Below are positions 8,914 to 16,640 of a stretch of 64,000 bases of DNA, piece by piece. The notes under the pieces are model-generated. The model did no database searches, was not told the origin of the DNA, and saw only the letters and a list, made by a program, of their open reading frames with translations. The stretch lies in assembly GCF_014287795.1 (NCBI RefSeq), contig NZ_JACOON010000008.1, forward strand, positions 61,036-125,035, given 5' to 3'. Position 1 is the stretch's first letter, and each line of letters starts with the position of its first letter. A program made the translations under genes and the position numbers. The stretch is from Christensenella tenuis. Its GTDB lineage: Bacteria > Bacillota > Clostridia > Christensenellales > Christensenellaceae.

Positions 8914-10185
8914 TCACGCACCTTGTTGTTCCCCGCCCATTTTGCCCGGCACTTCCTGCTTTGTCCTTATCCGTCTCATTGCCAGGATTCCACCGGCGAT
9001 GATCATTGGAAATACCACTGCGGATAAAAGTCCAATTTTAAGGCCAATTTGTTCCGGTGTAAATCCATCCGCCGCTGCCTGCGCAACAAGCGCGGGTGAA
9101 CTTTGCGCTCCTTCCGATACGAATCCTGTAATCCACGGTCCAATAGAACATCCGAGGTCTCCGCAGATTGCGAGGATACCAAACATCGCCGTACCCCCGC
9201 CTGGGTAACAGGCAGAAGAATAACTGAGCATGCCCGGCCAAAGCAGGCTGACCGCAAGGCCGCAGAGTGAGCATCCCATCAAGGCAAACGCAGGAATATT
9301 CGACAATGAGGCAAGCAGATAAGATACCACGCATAAAATAGAGCATACAAGAAGCGCACCCGTAAGATTGATTTTCTTTCCCCACAGTCCATAGAAAGTT
9401 CTTCCGACGCCCATAAATACGGCAAACAGGCATGGACCAAGCAAATCGCCCATCACCTTGGAAACCCCCAGCGCCTTTTCCGCAAATAAGGACGACCATT
9501 GCGCCATAGATAATTCGGCAGCCCCCGCACACAACATCATAATCATGGCAATCATGAATATTTTTGATGCAAGTAATTTCTTAATCGGGATCTTTTCATG
9601 CCCTTCCGCAGGCGTAGGGATTGGCACCTTCAGGAAACTGAGACCATTCACAAGCGGAAGCACCGCCCATAAAACGGGCAGTATCATCCACATACCATGC
9701 CCGCATATCTGCAGGAATACCGTGGAAAGCAACACCACCAACACCTGCCCCCAACAATAAAAGGAATGCAGCAGGCTCATTGCGGATGCCTTGTCATCCC
9801 CCGGCACCGCATCTACGATCGGGCTGATCAACACTTCGATCAGGCCCCCGCCGATTGCATAAAAAATCACCGCAAGGCACAGCCCGGCATAAGGCATCAT
9901 GATGTTCGGCAGGATCCCGAGGGCAACCAACCCAACCGTACAAAGGATATGCGCCGTTACCATGCACTTTCGGTAGCCGATTTTGTCTGCAAATTTTACT
10001 GCGATCGCATCCACGACAAGCTGCGTACCAAAATTCAGAAAAATCAGGTTCCCGATCATGGAAAGCGATAAATCAAACTGCTGTTGGAAAATAACGAATA
10101 AAAGGGGCGCCAGGTTGTTAATTGCCGCCTGTACGATATAGCCCCTGTAGCAGGCATGAATTGTCCGTTTAAAGGTATGTGCCAT
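8914..10185 (-). CDS. MFS transporter, sugar/unknown substrate
   Basis: A 423-residue protein with 12 predicted membrane helices and the MFS loop-2 signature variant (DAIAVKFADKIGYRKCM). The early YRGYIVQAAINNLAPLLF resembles the FucP/NagP-like and fucose-permease-type branches more than drug pumps, but the substrate is unclear. The start at 10185 has GGAG/GAGG upstream. It is 26 bases downstream of the flavodoxin-family gene in the same direction, so the two may be co-transcribed. Confidence 0.85.
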   Translation of the reverse strand: MAHTFKRTIHACYRGYIVQAAINNLAPLLFVIFQQQFDLSLSMIGNLIFLNFGTQLVVDAIAVKFADKIGYRKCMVTAHILCTVGLVALGILPNIMMPYAGLCLAVIFYAIGGGLIEVLISPIVDAVPGDDKASAMSLLHSFYCWGQVLVVLLSTVFLQICGHGMWMILPVLWAVLPLVNGLSFLKVPIPTPAEGHEKIPIKKLLASKIFMIAMIMMLCAGAAELSMAQWSSLFAEKALGVSKVMGDLLGPCLFAVFMGVGRTFYGLWGKKINLTGALLVCSILCVVSYLLASLSNIPAFALMGCSLCGLAVSLLWPGMLSYSSACYPGGGTAMFGILAICGDLGCSIGPWITGFVSEGAQSSPALVAQAAADGFTPEQIGLKIGLLSAVVFPMIIAGGILAMRRIRTKQEVPGKMGGEQQGA

Positions 10186-10211
10186 TTTGCCTCTCCGCTA
10201 TGCCGCTTGCT

Positions 10212-10757
10212 TCAGAACTCCGCGCCCATCTTTTCTGCGCGTACGAGTCCATCTGTTTTTTCGATGTCTCCTTTTGCATTTACGCCCGTAAGAACCAGCC
10301 TCCCCCGGTCTTTCCAGCCCAGGTATTCCGCAATCAGCTCATAGCTGCGTACAAGGCCGTCAAACGCTTTTTCTTCGGAATCCCCGCCGCAGGTAAGGAG
10401 AGCGCATTCTTTATTTTTAAACTCTTTTCCGCCAACCACAAATGCATAAAATTTGTCGATTACATTTTTAATCTGCGCCGGGAAAGAAAACCAGTACAGC
10501 GGCGTTGCCACCACCACTGCATCCGCCTCCAATACAGACTGGGCAATGCTGTTAAAATCATCGTTAAAAAAACATGCCCTGCTGCCCCGGTAGCATCCGT
10601 CGCATGCCCGGCACCCTTTTACGTCCAAGGCGGCCGTTTCAATTTTTACGGTAGTATGCCCCGCTTCTTGCGCCCCTCTGATAAAAGCATCCGCCATCCG
10701 GTCGCTGTTTCCGCCCTTACGCGGGCTGCCCGTTAATACTACAATATTTTTCCCCAT
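10212..10757 (-). CDS. NAD(P)H-dependent FMN reductase / iron-sulfur flavoprotein-like oxidoreductase
   Basis: 181 residues with the flavodoxin-like FMN-binding start IVVLTGSPRKGGNSDRMADA, the FMN loop ATPLYWFSFPAQIKNVID and a CRACDGCY motif near residue 50 that in relatives binds an iron-sulfur cluster or is structural. Such proteins reduce quinones, FMN or metals in anaerobes. The ATG at 10757 follows AAAGGAGAAAC. It precedes the MFS gene; a functional link is not evident. Confidence 0.87.
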   Translation of the reverse strand: MGKNIVVLTGSPRKGGNSDRMADAFIRGAQEAGHTTVKIETAALDVKGCRACDGCYRGSRACFFNDDFNSIAQSVLEADAVVVATPLYWFSFPAQIKNVIDKFYAFVVGGKEFKNKECALLTCGGDSEEKAFDGLVRSYELIAEYLGWKDRGRLVLTGVNAKGDIEKTDGLVRAEKMGAEF

Positions 10758-11003
10758 ATATAGTTTCTCCTTTTGTCCTGATTGAAGCTACCTCTATTCT
10801 ACGGGAAAACCATAAATCCGTAAAGCGTTTATCTTGCGCCATAAGATGATTTTCTTGCGTTTCCAAAGATATCTTTTTTACTTCTATCTCATTTTCTAAA
10901 ACCAATCGCAGGTCCTGCATATTGGGAAAAGGCAAACAAAAAAGGCTCCATCCGTTCGTATCTGATTGCAAACCGCGAAGCCTTCCCCTCATTCTGTATT
11001 AAA
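10758..11003. other. Gap between bioB and FMN-reductase gene; no convincing gene
   Basis: An open minus-strand frame (10717-10992) crosses this gap and enters the next gene; its middle is charged and helix-like (NEIEVKKISLETQENH) but it has no clear ribosome binding site and matches no family I know. It could be a decayed regulator. The bioB terminator-like repeat lies inside. Confidence 0.35.
10936..10985 (-). terminator. Possible terminator after bioB
   Basis: On the minus strand AAGGCT and AGCCTT are 33-34 bases apart and the second arm runs into TTTTTT, about 20 bases after the bioB stop. The wide loop makes it weaker than the other terminators here. Confidence 0.45.
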
Positions 11004-11963
11004 CTACACCCCGGCTTCAAAACCGCATTCCCGTATCATTTGACTATCGCTTTCTTTGGTGATTCCCGCCGTAGTGAGCATATCTCCCGTGATCGCCGCA
11101 TTTACGCCGGAGCGCAGCATGCGCCTGCCCCGGTCTCTCAAGTGAATCCTTCCTCCCGCAAGCCGTATTTGCGCCTCTGGCAGCAAAAAACGGAACACTG
11201 CCGCCGTCCGCTCCGCCTCCTTGCCGCTCAATACCGGATTGCCGTCAAGCGGCGTGCCCTCCACGGGGTTAAGGATGTTCAGGGGAACGGAACGTATTCC
11301 CAGCTCCCGAAGTGTGAGGGCCATCTCAATGCGGTCTTCCATGCTTTCTCCCATGCCGATGATCCCACCGCTGCATACCGTAAGGCCCGCATTCTGCGCC
11401 GTACGAATGGTTGAAATTTTGTCGTCATAAGAGTGCGTCGTGCATATTTTTGGAAAATAGTCCCGCGAAGTTTCGAGGTTATTGTGATAACGCGATACGC
11501 CTGCCTGCCGAAGCATCTCAAATTGTTTTTGCGTAAGCAGGCCGTGGGATGCACACAGGGAAAGCCCGCATTCTTCCTTTATTTTCCGGTAAATCCCGCA
11601 CAGTTGCTCTATTTCCGCGTCCGTAAGCCGTTTCCCGGAAGTAACGATGGAAAAGCGGTTTACGCCGCCCGCGCAATTTTTTCGTGCAGCCGTAAGAATT
11701 TCTTTCGCATCCAGAAGTTCATAAAACTCCGTTTTGGTTTTATAGTGTATGGATTGGGCGCAAAATTTACAATCTTCCGGACATCTTCCGCTTTTCCCAT
11801 TGATAATTGAGCATAAATCAAATCTGTTCCCACAGGCTGTACGCCGGATTTCATCCGCTGCGCGCCGCAGTTCCTCCAGTTCACATTTCGAGAGAAACAA
11901 GGCCTCTCCCTTGGACAAAAGCCCTCCCCTTACAGCCTTTTCCTGAAGCTGCCGGATGTTCAT
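11004..11963 (-). CDS. bioB: Biotin synthase
   Basis: A 319-residue radical SAM enzyme that inserts sulfur into dethiobiotin to make biotin. The SAM cluster motif CxxxCxxC is at Cys61, Cys65 and Cys68 (GRCPEDCKFCAQS). Other BioB hallmarks are YHNNLETSRDYFPKIC and RLAGGR near the C-terminus with the Arg that contacts the second cluster. It overlaps bioY by four bases, so uptake and synthesis are made together. No bioA, bioD or bioF is present in the window, suggesting use of imported precursor. Regulated by the operator at 12589-12620. Confidence 0.96.
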   Translation of the reverse strand: MNIRQLQEKAVRGGLLSKGEALFLSKCELEELRRAADEIRRTACGNRFDLCSIINGKSGRCPEDCKFCAQSIHYKTKTEFYELLDAKEILTAARKNCAGGVNRFSIVTSGKRLTDAEIEQLCGIYRKIKEECGLSLCASHGLLTQKQFEMLRQAGVSRYHNNLETSRDYFPKICTTHSYDDKISTIRTAQNAGLTVCSGGIIGMGESMEDRIEMALTLRELGIRSVPLNILNPVEGTPLDGNPVLSGKEAERTAAVFRFLLPEAQIRLAGGRIHLRDRGRRMLRSGVNAAITGDMLTTAGITKESDSQMIRECGFEAGV

Positions 11964-12535
11964 TGTCCCGCCTCATTTCTTTTCAGCACTGGAATCATTC
12001 GTTTGGCAATCCATGATGCAAGCAAGCACCTTAAAATATCGGCGGGTAAGACAAGCACAATGCAAGACCAAATTGCCGCCCACATACCAATTGGCGTTTG
12101 AAGCGCGTAGTTCATAATAAAATAAAAATACAGTACGCCGATCAGATATACAGGTATCATGCCAATCATGCCCGTTGCAAAAAGATTTCCCACTGTCAGT
12201 TTTTTCAGCTTTCGCGTACGCATTCCAACTATAAAGGCGCATACTGCAAAACCAATGAGATAACCAAACGTAGGCTTCAATACATACATAATCCCGCCGC
12301 CTTCCGTGAAAATCGGAATCCCGGCAAGGCCGATGGCAATATAAATCAGCATTGAAACCGCACCATATTTGGGCCCCAAAAGAAACCCTGCGAGCAAAAC
12401 GAAAAAGCCCTGAAAAGTAATCGGTACATAAGGAATGGGGATCCTGATGAAAGCGCCGATCGCAATCAGAGCGGCAAAAAGCGCGCATAGAATCATATTC
12501 CTTGTTGTGATACGCCGTTTGTCTGTCGTTACCAT
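11960..12535 (-). CDS. bioY: Biotin ECF transporter S component BioY
   Basis: 191 residues, six membrane helices. The BioY core is visible: RIPIPYVPITFQGFFVLLAG, LGPKYGAVSMLIYIAIGLAGIP and FTEGGGI with KPTFGYLIGF. BioY binds biotin or dethiobiotin and works with the shared EcfAAT module, which is not in this window. The start at 12535 follows GGAGGT by about 8 bases; the upstream in-frame extension covers the promoter and operator and is rejected. Confidence 0.95.
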   Translation of the reverse strand: MVTTDKRRITTRNMILCALFAALIAIGAFIRIPIPYVPITFQGFFVLLAGFLLGPKYGAVSMLIYIAIGLAGIPIFTEGGGIMYVLKPTFGYLIGFAVCAFIVGMRTRKLKKLTVGNLFATGMIGMIPVYLIGVLYFYFIMNYALQTPIGMWAAIWSCIVLVLPADILRCLLASWIAKRMIPVLKRNEAGQ

Positions 12536-12566
12536 TATAACTACCTCCGGTTTTTTGTACCGTCTC

Positions 12567-12620
12567 AGAATATCATATTCCGTTTTTATTGTAAACCTTA
12601 AATTTAAAATTAGTTTACAC
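12567..12620 (-). promoter_or_regulatory. bioYB promoter with BirA-type operator
   Basis: The inverted repeat TTGTAAAC (12589-12596) and GTTTACAC (12613-12620), 16 bases apart, matches the known BirA operator shape TTGTAAAC-N14-16-GTTTACAA. On the minus strand TTTACA (12595-12590) and TATTCT (12572-12567) with a 17-base spacer form the promoter, so one half-site lies on the -35 box. A BirA with a DNA-binding domain is expected elsewhere in the genome. Confidence 0.8.
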
Positions 12621-12632
12621 ATCTATCTTAAG

Positions 12633-13130
12633 CTATCGCTCTTTCGCCTTTTTAGCGTCCTTCCACAAATGGAGCTTTAAGATCGCCAAACGCGCGGCCG
12701 GTTGGGCTATGCACAGTTCTACGAATAAAGATATGGCAAAATTGTGCGGCCATTTATAGAAGAACAGCCGAATCGGTTCTAATGTAATTGACCGTGTTCC
12801 GATCCATATTCCGATTATAGTTAATAAAATCGACATCAGAAAAACCGTACATAAGGTATTCACTATGATCTGGGCATGAAAGCTGTCTTTTTTAGAAACG
12901 ATTATCGAAGTCAATTTTTCAGCGGGCATATAGGTCAACAATACGGCGCCTATAACGCTCATCCAAATAAAAGGCAGTACAGTCAAAACGTCTTGCCAAA
13001 CAGACAAATAGAAGCCTGCTTCAAAACAGGTAATCAAGGGTGCTATAATATTTACAGATATAATTGAGACAATTCCCAAAAATATAGCAAATTCTTTTTT
13101 GCTGCGCGGTAATTTCATATAAAATTCCAT
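12633..13130 (-). CDS. DUF2798 membrane protein (tandem)
   Basis: 165 residues, four membrane helices in two similar halves, each starting with a Pro-Arg or similar turn (KLPRSKKEFAIFLG, then the second half at SKKDSFHAQIIVN). This is the DUF2798 layout; the function is unknown. The ATG at 13130 follows AAGGAGGG. A hairpin with a T-rich tail lies just before the ribosome binding site. Confidence 0.75.
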   Translation of the reverse strand: MEFYMKLPRSKKEFAIFLGIVSIISVNIIAPLITCFEAGFYLSVWQDVLTVLPFIWMSVIGAVLLTYMPAEKLTSIIVSKKDSFHAQIIVNTLCTVFLMSILLTIIGIWIGTRSITLEPIRLFFYKWPHNFAISLFVELCIAQPAARLAILKLHLWKDAKKAKER

Positions 13131-13153
13131 TTTTCCCTCCTTAAAATAGAAAA

Positions 13154-13184
13154 AGCGTAAAACCAAACAAATTGATTTTACGCT
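13154..13184 (-). promoter_or_regulatory. Terminator-like leader hairpin before DUF2798 gene
   Basis: AGCGTAAAA and TTTTACGCT (9 bp) enclose a 13-base loop; on the minus strand the stem is followed by TTTTTCTATTTT and then directly by the ribosome binding site. It is either an attenuator or the terminator of an upstream gene that is now gone. Confidence 0.5.
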
Positions 13185-13315
13185 GAACCATTATACGCAT
13201 TTTCATTATTTAAATTATATCACCAAAAATGATATTTAGCAACGAATGACAAATTTAATTATTAATGGTTCCATTGTATATATGAAGCAATAACGGTATA
13301 GTTTAAAGATCCGCC

Positions 13316-13579
13316 ATGATTGGTTATAAGATTGTTCTAAAAGAGTATACCCTCTATATTGGCCGTTTTCAGGAGTTCTTTTGTCCTATCGTAATTGGAC
13401 GTTCTTTTGACGGCATCTATGAAATGGCAGAAGAGGTAGTGATGTTGATTCTGTATTGTTTAAAATGGAAAGGAGGCGGGCTTCCCCGCCCCACGCCACT
13501 GAAAACGTCCGTCCCCAAGCAAAAATTGAAGGACATGGCCCCGCTTCAGTTCCGCGTCCACCCCCTTCAATCCGCTTAA
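13316..13579 (+). pseudogene. Possible HicB-like antitoxin fragment
   Basis: The first half of this 87-codon frame vaguely follows the HicB/UPF0150 pattern (GRSFDGIYEMAEEVVML compared with the usual G-x-S-x-E-E-A-x-E-M-A region). The second half is Pro/Lys-rich and unlike any HicB. There is no good ribosome binding site and no HicA toxin beside it. A broken remnant is the best reading; chance similarity is possible. Confidence 0.3.
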
Positions 13580-13587
13580 TCCATTTT

Positions 13588-13612
13588 TGTCTGACTTTTG
13601 GGGGTCAGTTCA
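13588..13612 (-). mobile_element. Possible solitary IS3-family (IS150-like) terminal repeat
   Basis: On the minus strand the 25 bases begin TGAACTGACCCCCAAAAGTC and continue AGACA, which resembles the end of IS150-group elements in Firmicutes as I recall it. No transposase frame is adjacent, so this would be a leftover end beside uvrA. Based on memory of the family end, not on a search. Confidence 0.3.
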
Positions 13613-13633
13613 TACTGCCGGCGTTTTTCATTC

Positions 13634-16492
13634 CTATTTCTTTTTCGGCTGTAAATAGTGTTCGGGAGTTGCATTATCAAAAATGCGCTTTAAATATTCT
13701 CCCGTATAACTCCCCGGCGTTTCCGCTACCTTTTTCGGTACGCCCTGTGCGATCACCGTGCCGCCTTTGTCGCCGCCGTCCGGTCCCATATCAATGATGT
13801 AATCCGCACTCTTGATCACATCCAGGTTGTGCTCAATGACCACCACTGTATTCCCCTTATCCGCAAGGCGGTTCAGCACTTTCACGAGACGCTTCACATC
13901 GTCCATGTGCAGGCCCGTCGTCGGTTCGTCAAGGATAAAAAGCGTATTTCCAGTCTGTTTCTTGGCAAGGTGCGTAGCGAGTTTCACACGCTGCGCCTCG
14001 CCGCCTGAAAGAGTCGTGGATGGCTGGCCAAGTTTGATATAGGAAAGCCCCACGTCCAGCAGTACTTTCAGCTTGCTTTCAATACGCGGAATGTTCTCAA
14101 AGAACTTATGCGCCTCTTCTACTGTCATGTCCAGCACTTCAAAAATATTTTTGCCTTTATAGCGCACCTCGAGCGTCTCGCGGTTGTAGCGCTGGCCCTT
14201 GCATACCTCGCACGGTACGTATACATCCGGCAGGAAGTGCATTTCGATCTTGATGATGCCGTCTCCGCGGCATGCTTCGCACCGCCCGCCTTTGACATTG
14301 AAGGAAAAGCGGCCTTTCTGGTAGCCGCGCGCTTTCGCATCCTGCGTCATGGCAAAAATATCGCGGATCATGTCGAACAAGCCGGTATATGTCGCCGGAT
14401 TGGAACGCGGCGTCCGTCCGATGGGCGACTGGTCAATATCCACAATCTTGTCCACATACTCCAGCCCGTCGATGCGGTCGTATTCGCCCGGCCGGTCCTT
14501 GGAATGGTAAAATTTCTGCATCGCCGCCTTTTTGAGGATATGATTTACAAGCGAGGACTTTCCACTGCCTGATACGCCCGTTACCGCAGTAATTACACCC
14601 GTCGGAAAAGAAACGTCGATGTTTTTCAGATTGTTTTCTTTTGCGCCGCGTACGGTGATCCACTTCTTCGGTTTCCTGAGTTTCGCCGGAATGCGAATCA
14701 GCTTTTTACCAGACAGGTATTGTCCGGTAATGCTCTTTTTATTCGCCATAATCTGCTTTGGCGTTCCTTCTGCAACCACCTTGCCGCCGTGCGCGCCCGC
14801 TCCCGGCCCGATGTCTACAATATGGTCTGCGTTAAGCATCGTTTCTTCGTCATGCTCCACCACAATCAGCGTGTTTCCAAGATCACGAAGCCCTTTCAGT
14901 GTCGCCAGCAATTTATCGTTGTCCTTCTGGTGCAAACCGATGCTTGGCTCATCAAGTATATACAACACACCCATAAGGCCGCTGCCAATCTGCGTCGCCA
15001 AACGGATGCGCTGCGCCTCCCCACCGGAAAGCGTTCCCGCCGCGCGGGAAAGCGTAAGGTAATCGAGCCCTACGTTAATAAGAAAGTCAAACCGCGCGTT
15101 AAGCTCCTTCAATACCCGCTCAGCAATCATTTTCTGCTTGTTGTCAAGCTTCACGGTATTCACGTAGTCCCGCGCCGCACGAATCGACATATCCGAAAGC
15201 TCCGCAATGTTTTTGTCGCCGATCTTTACGGCGAGCGTCTCCGGTTTGTAGCGCTGGCCATGACATACTGGGCACGGCGTCTCTACCATATAGCTCTCGA
15301 TTTCGCCCTTCATGTATTCCGAGGTCGTCTCCGCATAGCGCCGTTCAAGGTTGGGGATAATTCCTTCAAAGGCGGCGTTATAGTGGCCCGAGCCACCCAT
15401 GCCGTCATATTCCACGCGCAGCTTTTCTCCATTTGTGCCATACAAGAGCGCATGCTTCACCTCATCCGTCAGTTCCTCATAAGGTGTATCCATATCAAAT
15501 TTATAACGCTTCATCATCGCGTCGAGATAATTTTTGGCAATCGTTCCAACCGTACCGAAATTCCATCCTGAAGCTTTTACCGCCCCCTCGCGCAATGTCT
15601 TTGTTTTATCCGGCACAATAAGGTCCGGATCGATTTTGAGCAGCATGCCAAGGCCCGTGCATTCCGGACATGCCCCGAACGGACTGTTAAAGGAAAACAT
15701 CCGCGGGGAAAGCTCCTCAATGCTCACGCCGCAGTCTGCGCAGGCAAAATTTTCATTCATCAGCGTCTCTTCGCCTGTCTCCATATTTCGGATAATCACA
15801 AGCCCGTCCGCCATCCGCAGCGCTGTTTCAATGGAGTCCGTGGCGCGCTTTGCACTCTCCGGTTTTACGATAATGCGGTCCACTACCGCAGAAATAGAAT
15901 GCTTCTTCTGCTTCTCAAGCTTGATTTCCGCATCCAGTTCGACCGTTTCCCCATCTACCACCGCGCGCACATAGCCTTCCTTTGCAAGGCCTTCGAGCAC
16001 CTTTTTATGTTCGCCCTTCTTGGCACGGATCACAGGGGCGAGGATCATGAGTTTCGTTCCTTCAGGGTTCTTCATTACCCGGTCTACCATCTGGTCAACC
16101 GTCTGCCGCGAAATCTTCTTGCCGCACTTCGTGCAATACACCTCGCCCGCCCGCGCGTAAAGAAGCCTCAGGTAATCATGTATTTCCGTCACCGTCCCAA
16201 CAGTGGAACGCGGGTTTCGCGCCGTGGTTTTTTGATCGATGGAAATTGCGGGTGACAGCCCTTCAATGAGGTCTACATCCGGCTTTTCCATTTGTCCCAG
16301 GAATTGCCTCGCATACGAAGACAGCGATTCCACATATCTTCGCTGGCCTTCCGCATAGATCGTATCAAACGCGAGCGATGATTTCCCGCTTCCGGAAAGC
16401 CCGGTAATTACAATGAATTTGTCGCGCGGAAGCATAATATCAATGTTTTTCAAATTATGCTCGCGCGCGCCCTTGATGCGTAAGTAGTCCAT
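13634..16492 (-). CDS. uvrA: Excinuclease ABC subunit A
   Basis: 952 residues, the normal UvrA length. The two ABC-type ATPase halves are clear: ITGLSGSGKSSLAFDT and VTGVSGSGKSSLVNH as Walker A, LSGGEAQRIRLATQIGSG and LSGGEAQRVKLATHL as signatures, LYILDEPSIGLHQ and LFILDEPTTGLHM as Walker B. Zinc-binding Cys pairs appear as CTKCGKK, CPVCHGQR and CEACRGDG with CEVCKGQR. UvrA finds bulky DNA lesions and loads UvrB. The start at 16492 follows GAGGAGGA; the longer frame into the uvrB gap is rejected. It follows uvrB by 148 bases. Confidence 0.97.
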   Translation of the reverse strand: MDYLRIKGAREHNLKNIDIMLPRDKFIVITGLSGSGKSSLAFDTIYAEGQRRYVESLSSYARQFLGQMEKPDVDLIEGLSPAISIDQKTTARNPRSTVGTVTEIHDYLRLLYARAGEVYCTKCGKKISRQTVDQMVDRVMKNPEGTKLMILAPVIRAKKGEHKKVLEGLAKEGYVRAVVDGETVELDAEIKLEKQKKHSISAVVDRIIVKPESAKRATDSIETALRMADGLVIIRNMETGEETLMNENFACADCGVSIEELSPRMFSFNSPFGACPECTGLGMLLKIDPDLIVPDKTKTLREGAVKASGWNFGTVGTIAKNYLDAMMKRYKFDMDTPYEELTDEVKHALLYGTNGEKLRVEYDGMGGSGHYNAAFEGIIPNLERRYAETTSEYMKGEIESYMVETPCPVCHGQRYKPETLAVKIGDKNIAELSDMSIRAARDYVNTVKLDNKQKMIAERVLKELNARFDFLINVGLDYLTLSRAAGTLSGGEAQRIRLATQIGSGLMGVLYILDEPSIGLHQKDNDKLLATLKGLRDLGNTLIVVEHDEETMLNADHIVDIGPGAGAHGGKVVAEGTPKQIMANKKSITGQYLSGKKLIRIPAKLRKPKKWITVRGAKENNLKNIDVSFPTGVITAVTGVSGSGKSSLVNHILKKAAMQKFYHSKDRPGEYDRIDGLEYVDKIVDIDQSPIGRTPRSNPATYTGLFDMIRDIFAMTQDAKARGYQKGRFSFNVKGGRCEACRGDGIIKIEMHFLPDVYVPCEVCKGQRYNRETLEVRYKGKNIFEVLDMTVEEAHKFFENIPRIESKLKVLLDVGLSYIKLGQPSTTLSGGEAQRVKLATHLAKKQTGNTLFILDEPTTGLHMDDVKRLVKVLNRLADKGNTVVVIEHNLDVIKSADYIIDMGPDGGDKGGTVIAQGVPKKVAETPGSYTGEYLKRIFDNATPEHYLQPKKK

Positions 16493-16640
16493 TCTTCCTC
16501 CTCGTTGTCCAAATTTTAAATTTTCTTTTATTACGGCAAAGAGCTGCATGGGCAGGGTATCTGCGCAAATAGGCTTTGCCGCGCCATCCGCCGTCAAGCC
16601 TTCGAATATCGCGCATAAATCCTCCCGTGCACCCTTCGCG

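Larger units (their letters stand above)
13131..13633. other. 503-base gap: leader hairpin, HicB-like fragment, possible IS end
   Basis: Apart from the three elements listed separately, this gap holds only AT-rich sequence at 13185-13315 and a GC-rich stretch at 13470-13580. No complete conserved gene is visible. Confidence 0.5.

Noticed and set aside
14720..15571. Long plus-strand open frames opposite uvrA
   Set aside because: They are antisense shadows of uvrA; composition and lack of ribosome binding sites do not support genes.
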